Below are positions 15,323 to 20,883 of a stretch of DNA of 20,883 nt, piece by piece (the stretch's first letter is position 1; every line of letters begins with the position of its first letter). The DNA comes from CAYGHG01 sp964349515 (GTDB lineage: Bacteria; Oederibacteriota; PGYV01; CAYGHG01). A program made the position numbers and the translations under genes. The stretch is taken from positions 1 to 20,883 of the forward strand of contig CAYGHG010000042.1 of assembly GCA_964349515.1 (NCBI GenBank). The letters run 5' to 3'. The notes under the pieces are model-generated. The model did not search any database, was not told the origin of the DNA, and worked only from the letters and a program-made list of their open reading frames with translations.

Positions 15323-17566
15323 ATGGCAAAAAAACTTTTTTCCGCTTTTAAGGCACTTATATTTTCCGCATTAATAGTTTTTCCATTCAGCCTGCATTCT
15401 GCCGTAAACAGCGTCGGCATAGTAAGCATAACACCCTCAAGCCCCGGCCCCGGAGATATGGTGGCGGTAAACTTTACCTACTGTGTGGGGCCGTGGGAAG
15501 AATCAAGGCTGATGCTCGCGGTGTCAGACACCTCCGCGTTCAGGCCCAATAACACGCCTGGGCAGACTTTTCTTGTAAGCGAGTCGGGAATAAACTTTGC
15601 AGTGCCTTCTGTAAACGGCGGGTTCAATATGGGCGACAGCCAGGGTGTCAACCACTGTGAAAACGTTACGTGGAACATAAATGTCCCCGCAAGCTTGGGC
15701 GAGGGCGGGACTTTTTACATAATAGTAGGCGGCAGGGCATATCACACAGACCCGGGACAGGTGGAGTCGCAGGCAAGCACTTCTTTTACCATACCTTACC
15801 CGCCTGCCTCGTGCACGCTTACAAAAATTGCCGAGCCTGCCGTCGTGGCGCCGGGCTCTTATGTGCTCTACACGATGAATTACAACTACATAAATGCAAA
15901 CAATCTTGTCATAACAGATGTGGTGCCTCCAAACACCACTCTTATTTCGCAAAGCACAGGCGGCACAAACTCAGGCACTACGCCGGGCTCCACGCTTACC
16001 TGGAACATAGGAAGCACGCTCGCGAGAAAAACCGGAAGCGTATGGTTTATAGCGCAGGTAAATCCTGCCGCGCCCTACTCAACCCCTATATCAAACACAG
16101 CGCACTGGGTTGTTGACGAAATACCCGCAGGAGGAGACAGCAATACCGCGTCTGTAACAACAGCCGCACAGCAGGTATTTGTAAAGAGCCAGTCTGTTTC
16201 AACCGCTGACATAGGCGACACCATAACATACACGCTTTCATTTAACAGCGGCACGCTTGGGTTTACATCTTTTGACCCTTTTGACACTGACATCACGACC
16301 GGATTTTTCAGCACGGGCGGCTCATGGATGTGGATGTCTGACGGCGCGGGCGGAGGCTCGCTTTACTCGCCCACACAGGCAGCCTACCCGCACTACCTGC
16401 GTTCTCAGCCTGCTGATTTTTGTTTCGGAGTAATACAGGGGGACGTCTGGATTGGAAATACAAACGACATGGACGCACTTATTGCTTTCAGGGATAACGG
16501 CCTCGCAGGAGCCGCGGGCAGGGCATACGGTGTGGGGCTCTCGGCCGACGGCATACCCTCCAATATGTATATTCAGGAGGTAAATCCCGCATACGCAAAC
16601 AGGGCAAACTCAAATCCATTCGCAGTCAGCCCCCAGACTTGGTACACTGTCAAAATACTGGTAGAGGAAGCGGGAGTCAATCAGGTACGCATCAGGGCAA
16701 AGGCGTGGCTGCGCGGCGCTGTAGAGCCGGCGGTGTGGCAAATAGACTGGACAGACATGGACGGATCTGTGTGCGACTGCGGCTATGTGGGGTTTCAGGG
16801 CCACGCCACAAACGCGAACTACTATGACAACCTGAAAATATTTAAGTCTTCGCAGACCAGCCCCATAGTTTATGACACCATACCTTCGCAGATTTCGTAT
16901 TTAGGAGGCACAGCGGCGGGTACAGGCCACGGTGCCGCAGTGAACGCGGGCGGTATGGTCAGTTGGAATATATTCACTCAGCTTGAAAACACGGCTTATT
17001 CTTTTACCTGGTGGGGCGAACTTATTGACTGCGGCAATATTTATAACAAGTTCTCATTTGACACCAGGGAAAACGACCCGATAATAGACTCAAACACCAC
17101 GACCCTTACTGTCAACTGCCCCGGGACGCCGTCGGTTACGCCGACTGTGACGCCTACTTTTACAGCGACGCCTACACGGACTGCCACTCTGACACGTACT
17201 CCTACAATGACTGCGACTATTACCCCGACACAGACTCCTACGCCCCCGCATCTGACATTAACTTCCGTAACAAACTATCCAAATCCTTTTGCTGATCAGA
17301 CTACGCTGGTCTATGACGTGACCGCGCCTGCGGATATCACGATAAAGTTCTACACCATATCAGGCGAGCTGATACGCACTATGCAGAGCCTGAACGGCGA
17401 CATACCGTCAGCCAACATAGGAAGAAACTACGCAATCTGGGACGGCAAAAACCAGGCAGAACAGAGAGCCGCCTCGGGTGTTTATATTTACAGGATAGAG
17501 GCGGTTTCGCAGGTTTTACCTGACGAAAGGGAAAGTGTTTTTAACAGATGCGCAGTGATGAGATAG
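15323..17566 (+). CDS. Secreted multidomain surface protein: DUF11-like, ConA-like insert, TPT linker, FlgD-Ig C-terminus
   Basis: This is a 747-residue protein. A Sec signal peptide (residues 1-27, cut near LHSA) precedes an N-terminal beta domain (28-160) and a DUF11-like module (164-280: TDVVPPNTTLISQSTGG, ISNTAHW). A second DUF11-like module (286-316 plus 512-597) is split by a concanavalin/laminin-G-like insert (317-510, with WYTVKILVEEAG, GYVGFQGH and YYDNLKIF). Residues 602-641 are a Thr/Pro linker. The last 105 residues are a FlgD-Ig/type-A-sorting-like domain with NYPNPF, YTISGELIRTM, WDGKN and SGVYIYRIEAVS. Such C-terminal domains are common on proteins exported to the cell surface. 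It is a paralog of the next gene. AAAGGA lies about 10 bases before the ATG. Binding partner unknown; the ConA-like fold hints at carbohydrate binding. Confidence 0.85.
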   Translation: MAKKLFSAFKALIFSALIVFPFSLHSAVNSVGIVSITPSSPGPGDMVAVNFTYCVGPWEESRLMLAVSDTSAFRPNNTPGQTFLVSESGINFAVPSVNGGFNMGDSQGVNHCENVTWNINVPASLGEGGTFYIIVGGRAYHTDPGQVESQASTSFTIPYPPASCTLTKIAEPAVVAPGSYVLYTMNYNYINANNLVITDVVPPNTTLISQSTGGTNSGTTPGSTLTWNIGSTLARKTGSVWFIAQVNPAAPYSTPISNTAHWVVDEIPAGGDSNTASVTTAAQQVFVKSQSVSTADIGDTITYTLSFNSGTLGFTSFDPFDTDITTGFFSTGGSWMWMSDGAGGGSLYSPTQAAYPHYLRSQPADFCFGVIQGDVWIGNTNDMDALIAFRDNGLAGAAGRAYGVGLSADGIPSNMYIQEVNPAYANRANSNPFAVSPQTWYTVKILVEEAGVNQVRIRAKAWLRGAVEPAVWQIDWTDMDGSVCDCGYVGFQGHATNANYYDNLKIFKSSQTSPIVYDTIPSQISYLGGTAAGTGHGAAVNAGGMVSWNIFTQLENTAYSFTWWGELIDCGNIYNKFSFDTRENDPIIDSNTTTLTVNCPGTPSVTPTVTPTFTATPTRTATLTRTPTMTATITPTQTPTPPHLTLTSVTNYPNPFADQTTLVYDVTAPADITIKFYTISGELIRTMQSLNGDIPSANIGRNYAIWDGKNQAEQRAASGVYIYRIEAVSQVLPDERESVFNRCAVMR
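17126..17250 (+). repeat. Thr/Pro-rich linker repeat in the first surface protein
   Basis: Degenerate acg-cct-ac(n) and act-ccg-ac(n) units encode TPSVTPTVTPTFTATPT and on to PTQTPTPP. Codon choice varies between units, so the low-complexity linker looks old rather than freshly slipped. It separates the adhesive-like modules from the C-terminal domain, probably as an extended, possibly O-glycosylated spacer. Confidence 0.75.
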
Positions 17567-17664
17567 TCAGCCGTGCGCGAAGCTTTTAACGCACGCTGAA
17601 GCACTGAATACGCGCTGAGGTATTGTCGAAGCGCAGTATGAAGGGTACACGAAGTGTGACATTA
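17567..17664. repeat. Cluster of small GAAGC/GCGC hairpins between the two surface protein genes
   Basis: Just after the stop codon, short inverted motifs follow each other: gtgcgcgaagcttttaacgcac (17572-17593), GCGCT...AGCGC around 17612-17634, and ACACGAAGTGT near 17647-17657. None carries a T-tract, so they are not clear terminators. They may be the remains of a palindromic intergenic repeat; no second copy was found in the window. Confidence 0.3.
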
Positions 17665-17775
17665 ATAGAATTATCGGGAGTGGGATTATAGTCAGAAAAA
17701 CCTGTCCGCTAAGCTGTTCACTGCTGTAAGCACATGTAGTTACATTCTCAACGAACAACTTTTCAAAAAAAACAA

Positions 17776-17805
17776 TTGATATTTTCCACATCCTTCCTGT
17801 ATAAT
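17776..17805 (+). promoter_or_regulatory. Promoter of the second DUF11/FlgD-Ig protein
   Basis: TTGATA (17776-17781), an 18-base spacer and TATAAT (17800-17805) form a good sigma70-type promoter. A start near 17812 gives a leader of about 33 bases containing the strong ribosome site AAAAGGAG at 17831-17838. Confidence 0.75.
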
Positions 17806-17844
17806 ATATAAAATAAGAAAAAATCCGGCTAAAAGGAGTTCTCA

Positions 17845-20040
17845 ATGCTAAAGAAAGCGTTTTCGCTGGTTACTGCTGGATTGTTTTGCTTATTAAGTTT
17901 ACAAAATACCTACTCGGCTAATATCACTTCAATAACCTCTGTAACGATAACCCCTCCTGCTCCTGTTGAAAATTCTGTAGTACAGATAGACTGGGATTAT
18001 CAGATTGATTCACCTTTTAACAACCCTCATTATTTTATAGTGATATCTGATACAAACACCATAAGGCCTGCCGGAACTGCGGGACAATGGGTCATGATAG
18101 GTAACGGATGTACAACTCCTGCAAGCCCTGCTTCGGCATTTGTTACAGGAGGATGCTCGCTCGGCGCGGGGGTTGTGGCGGGTGTCAATCACGCTTCCGT
18201 ATCCTTTACTCTTCCCGCAGCGCTTTCCACAGGTGTGCCGTATTATGTAATCGTCGGAATGAAAGATTATAATGTTTATCTAAACCCGTCGGTTGATGTA
18301 CAGCAGCAGGGGCATTCCGCGTCTTTTTCCCTGCCTCTGCCTCCGGCTTCCGCAGTTGTAAACAAAACCATAGAAGGCACAAATACAGCGGCAGGGTACA
18401 AAATTTTGTACACGATAGAATACAATGTTGTTAACACCTCCAATTTTGTAATATCAGACCCTGTGCCTGCAGAGGCCGGATTTTTAAAAGCTTATGACGG
18501 AGGCTCTCTTGTGGCAGGCAGTGTGGTATGGAATTTCGGGAATATCGGCGCGAGGCGGACGGGAAAAGTGTCATGGATGGCGGTTGTAAACGGGGGTGTA
18601 AGTGACGGGACGGTCATATCCAACACCGCCCTCTACTCTTCGGACGAGCTGGGTTCAAACAGCACAAACACCGTAAACATAACCGCAGGCAGAAACCCTG
18701 AGTTTGGTACGGTAAAATCAGCCGCAGTAACAAACGCAAATGCAGGGGACACTATTACCTTTACTGTTTCGGCTTCAAATAACGGGTTGACGGCAGAAGA
18801 GTATATTGATTTCAGTTCTGCTTCCGACATGGACGGCTGGACGGTGGAGACGCCGGGCGGCACGTGGACGGTGTCAGGTGGCGTGCTTATCGGCACAACC
18901 GCATCAGGTTGGCCGAAGATTGTAAAAAACACCCCGTCATTCAGGGATGCGATGTATATCGCTGACATGTATGTTCCCTCGTACAACGGGCCCGGGGACG
19001 CGGTACTGTTGTTTAACTATGTTGACATGAATAATATGTATCACGCGCGTTTCCAGGCTGACGCGCACGAAGTGTGCCTTGACAGGGTAGTGGGAGGGGC
19101 CGCGAACTGGAGTTCTATTCAGTGCGTGAGCAGGCCTGATATTATTTATGACAGGTGGTACACGGTAAAAGTGTTAAAAAGAGGGGTCAATATCAGGGTA
19201 AAAGTCTGGGAGCGGGGGACGCCGGAACCTGCCGGCTGGGATATAAACGTAAATGACAGTTCAATAACAGCGGGAGGCAGGGCGGGATTTCAGATAAATG
19301 AAGTGGAAGACAGGTTTGACAATCTGAAAATATTCGGGCCCGGCCCTGCGATGAATGCCGTTATTTATGACACGCTGCCTGCATGCACGACGCTGATTGG
19401 CGGAGACCCGGGGTACTCGGTTTCGGGAAATATTATCAGCTGGGATTTTCCGGGCAGGTTTGAAAACTATGTGCCTTCGGAAGCGTCCTCGCGCCGCAGT
19501 TTCAGCGTGAGGGTAGAATCCTGCGCCGCGGGGCAGAATATTACAAACACAGCCTGCGCTGACAGCGATGAAAGCTCTCCGCCGGCATGTTCAAATGAGG
19601 TTTACGTGACAATAAGCGGGCTGCCTGTGACACCTACAGTCACCCCGACTGTTTCCGTGACGCCTACGGGGACGCCGACGCTCACGCCTACCATCACCGC
19701 CACTCCTACGGCGGTACCACCGCACCTGACACTGACTTCTGTTACCAATTATCCGAATCCCTTTGCCGACCTGACAACTTTTGTTTATGACGTGACAGCG
19801 CCATCGGATGTCACAATAAAGATTTATACAATATCAGGGGAGCTCATCCGTACGATGAGAAGCTCAGACGGCAGCATAGCTTCGGCTGTTATCGGAAGAA
19901 ACTACGCAGTCTGGGACGGCAAAAATAAAGCAGGCCAGAGGGCCGCCTCGGGTGTTTACATCTACAGGATTGAGGCGGTTTCAAGGGTGATTCCGGATGA
20001 AAAGGAAAGTGTCTTTAACAGATGCGCGGTGATGCGCTGA
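17845..20040 (+). CDS. Secreted multidomain surface protein, paralog of the preceding gene
   Basis: This 731-residue protein has a Sec signal peptide (1-25, cut near TYSA) and the same domain order as its upstream neighbour: N-terminal beta domain; DUF11-like module (SDPVPAEAGFL, ISNTALY); a second DUF11-like module split by a ConA-like insert (DMDGWTVETPGG ... RWYTVKVLKRGVN ... RFDNLKIFG); a Thr/Pro linker near residues 590-627; and a 105-residue FlgD-Ig C-terminus ending FNRCAVMR. By eye the C-terminal domains are about 84% identical in protein, while the N-terminal halves are far more divergent. The ATG has AGGAG 6 bases upstream and its own promoter, so the pair is a tandem duplication with independent control rather than a simple operon. 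Partner or ligand unknown. Confidence 0.85.
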   Translation: MLKKAFSLVTAGLFCLLSLQNTYSANITSITSVTITPPAPVENSVVQIDWDYQIDSPFNNPHYFIVISDTNTIRPAGTAGQWVMIGNGCTTPASPASAFVTGGCSLGAGVVAGVNHASVSFTLPAALSTGVPYYVIVGMKDYNVYLNPSVDVQQQGHSASFSLPLPPASAVVNKTIEGTNTAAGYKILYTIEYNVVNTSNFVISDPVPAEAGFLKAYDGGSLVAGSVVWNFGNIGARRTGKVSWMAVVNGGVSDGTVISNTALYSSDELGSNSTNTVNITAGRNPEFGTVKSAAVTNANAGDTITFTVSASNNGLTAEEYIDFSSASDMDGWTVETPGGTWTVSGGVLIGTTASGWPKIVKNTPSFRDAMYIADMYVPSYNGPGDAVLLFNYVDMNNMYHARFQADAHEVCLDRVVGGAANWSSIQCVSRPDIIYDRWYTVKVLKRGVNIRVKVWERGTPEPAGWDINVNDSSITAGGRAGFQINEVEDRFDNLKIFGPGPAMNAVIYDTLPACTTLIGGDPGYSVSGNIISWDFPGRFENYVPSEASSRRSFSVRVESCAAGQNITNTACADSDESSPPACSNEVYVTISGLPVTPTVTPTVSVTPTGTPTLTPTITATPTAVPPHLTLTSVTNYPNPFADLTTFVYDVTAPSDVTIKIYTISGELIRTMRSSDGSIASAVIGRNYAVWDGKNKAGQRAASGVYIYRIEAVSRVIPDEKESVFNRCAVMR
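19622..19722 (+). repeat. Thr/Pro-rich linker repeat in the second surface protein
   Basis: This encodes LPVTPTVTPTVSVTPTGTPT and on to ITATPTAVPP from degenerate acg-cct/ccg-ac units. It is shorter than the linker of the paralog (about 34 against 40 residues), showing that length varies while the flanking domains are kept. Confidence 0.75.
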
Positions 20041-20044
20041 GGCA

Positions 20045-20125
20045 TTACCGCAAGCGGTAAGATTTCCTCTCCCTTTGAAACTCTTTTTAGTACCCTCTTG
20101 CGGGGTAGAGGGTTAAGGTGGGGGA
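20045..20125. repeat. REP-like palindromes after the second surface protein gene
   Basis: TTACCGC-AA-GCGGTAA (20045-20060) is a perfect inverted repeat four bases after the stop codon. It is followed by cctctccc and then CCCTCT (20093-20098) pairing with AGAGGG (20107-20112), then ttaaggtggggg. The second part resembles the GC-rich arms at 89-128 and 149-180, so it is probably a degenerate copy of the same dispersed element. No T-tract directly follows the stems. Confidence 0.5.
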
Positions 20126-20147
20126 AGTTTTTATATGTAAACTTTTA

Positions 20148-20176
20148 TAAACACCTCCCCGTCAAAATGCTATAAT
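20148..20176 (+). promoter_or_regulatory. Possible promoter of the small coiled-coil protein
   Basis: A perfect TATAAT at 20171-20176 has a weak -35 candidate, TAAACA (20148-20153), at 17 bases. A start near 20183 would leave about 30 bases before the ATG at 20214. Confidence 0.45.
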
Positions 20177-20213
20177 TCATAAAAGGATATGAAATAAAAA
20201 ACCGGAGGAAAAA

Positions 20214-20750
20214 ATGAAGAAATTACTCGCAATTGTAATGGCAGTGGTTTTTGTAACCCCGCTTTTTGCGCACGACGCCGTGAAAATCAGGGATCTTGAA
20301 AGGGAAATACTTAACCTCAAGAAAGCGGTGGTGGAGCTTGAAGAACAGAACATGGAGCTTGAAGACGCGCTGATAAAACTGGAAAGAAAGGTTTATGGAA
20401 AACAGGTAAAGAAAAGATTTTATGCCGCAAAAGTCCGGCCAACCCCGGTTCCAACAGCCACGCCTGTGCCTGCAATATCGGTAACTGATGTAAAAGCAAG
20501 GCCGGAAAAAATGGCGGGTAGAAACAGGACTGTCTCATATACTGTTTCGGCGGTCAACAACACAAACTCAAGGGAAAGCAACATATCTATAGATCTTATT
20601 TTTAAAGATGCTTCAGACAGGGTGCTTCACATAGAGGCGCTAAAGGGCTTGGATTTTAACCGCAGGGAGGAAAAGAAAATTTCAGGTGAAATACGGATGA
20701 GGCCGGAAAAAGCAGCAGCTATAACGGCGGTAACGGCTGAGATAAAATAG
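20214..20750 (+). CDS. Small exported coiled-coil protein with Thr/Pro linker and beta domain
   Basis: This 178-residue protein has a Sec signal peptide (1-19, cut after LFA), a heptad-patterned coiled coil (22-62, IRDLEREILNLKKAVVELEE onward), a short Pro/Thr linker (76-86, PTPVPTATPVP) and a beta-rich C-terminal domain (88-178). In that domain VSYTVSAVNNTNSRESN resembles the FxLYD/Ig-like folds that follow linkers in envelope proteins. There is no lipobox Cys, so it is soluble or held through the coiled coil. The ATG has GGAGG 5 bases upstream. It may trimerise and span the periplasm, in the manner of small cell-envelope spacer proteins, but no named family is recognised. Confidence 0.8.
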   Translation: MKKLLAIVMAVVFVTPLFAHDAVKIRDLEREILNLKKAVVELEEQNMELEDALIKLERKVYGKQVKKRFYAAKVRPTPVPTATPVPAISVTDVKARPEKMAGRNRTVSYTVSAVNNTNSRESNISIDLIFKDASDRVLHIEALKGLDFNRREEKKISGEIRMRPEKAAAITAVTAEIK

Positions 20751-20766
20751 TCTGTTAAATAAAAAA

Positions 20767-20799
20767 GCGGGCGGATTTTACGCCCGCTTTTTTATTTTT
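20767..20799 (+). terminator. Intrinsic terminator of the coiled-coil protein gene
   Basis: The perfect 7-bp stem GCGGGCG (20767-20773) / CGCCCGC (20781-20787) has a GATTTTA loop and is followed by TTTTTTATTTTTT. It is a textbook rho-independent terminator 16 bases after the stop codon. Confidence 0.92.
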
Positions 20800-20803
20800 T
20801 ATA

Positions 20804-20883
20804 TAATTACAGGCGGGCTCTTTCAAGAGCCCGCGTTTTGTTGTGGTTGTAAAGGCCCGCCCCCCGTAAAGGGAGGCGGCTAC
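20804..20883. repeat. Dispersed terminator-pair repeat, copy 2 (cut by the window end)
   Basis: It contains GCGGGCTC-TTTCAA-GAGCCCGC-GTTTTG (20813-20840), a plus-strand terminator. It also contains CCGCCCCCC-GTAAA-GGGAGGCGG (20857-20879), which on the minus strand matches the ligase terminator at 2936-2971. The hairpin arms agree with copy 1 at 2768-2975 almost base for base, while the spacer between them is shorter. By analogy, a convergent minus-strand gene probably lies just beyond the window. Confidence 0.78.

Noticed and set aside
17567..17845. Minus-strand 92-residue open frame between the two surface protein genes
   Set aside because: It covers the promoter and hairpins of the plus-strand genes, has no ribosome site, and its product has no recognisable features.
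15323..20040. Calling the two surface proteins proven type IX secretion substrates
   Set aside because: The YPNPF/FlgD-Ig end resembles type-A sorting domains, but it also occurs in lineages without the known secretion machinery, and no such machinery is in the window.
15323..20040. Recent gene conversion between the two surface protein genes at their 3' ends
   Set aside because: Silent-site differences are spread throughout the matching region, so the similarity is held by selection on the protein.

Overview
The window looks like a draft (probably metagenome-assembled) contig from a diderm bacterium of a little-studied phylum. The signs are two long exported proteins built from DUF11-like modules, a Thr/Pro 'TPT' linker and a C-terminal FlgD-Ig/'YPNPF' domain, plus type IV pilus-type prepilins and an O-antigen-ligase-family enzyme. 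This style is seen in candidate phyla such as Goldbacteria, but that placement is a guess from style, not a measured result. A run of exactly 100 N (2826-2925) marks a scaffold join inside a repeat, so linkage across it is not secure.

Layout. Positions 1-453 hold the possible tail of an upstream gene and a REP/MITE-like repeat region. A perfect-consensus promoter then drives a stand-alone cyclic-nucleotide-binding domain protein (454-885) and an unrecognised 595-residue protein (972-2759), which ends in a strong terminator. After the gap, everything to 15195 is on the minus strand. Read in the direction of transcription it runs: lgt-like gene (CTG start, 15195), minor-pilin cassette I (14273-9473), minor-pilin cassette II (9329-4761), and a Wzy_C/O-antigen-ligase protein with TPRs (4748-2991). 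Divergent from lgt, two paralogous secreted DUF11/ConA-like/FlgD-Ig proteins lie on the plus strand (15323-17566 and 17845-20040). A small exported coiled-coil protein (20214-20750) follows. The window ends in a second copy of the terminator-bearing repeat found at the gap.

How the genes may work together. Each cassette has a PilV-like, a PilW/GspJ-like and a PilX/GspK-like prepilin, in the same V-W-X order as the minor pilins of classical type IV pili. The V- and X-like members are unusually large: 829/680 and 534/613 residues, against roughly 150-250 for ordinary minor pilins. The V-like members carry strings of carboxypeptidase-regulatory-like beta-sandwich modules. The cassettes are clearly paralogous, and each has its own promoter. 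The ligase is 12 nt downstream of cassette II and appears to share its transcript, which suggests an O-glycosylation step acting on the pilus or another surface product. I infer a duplicated, large-domain pilus or pseudopilus tip complex. No assembly ATPase, platform protein, secretin, major pilin or prepilin peptidase gene is in the window, so these would have to be encoded elsewhere.
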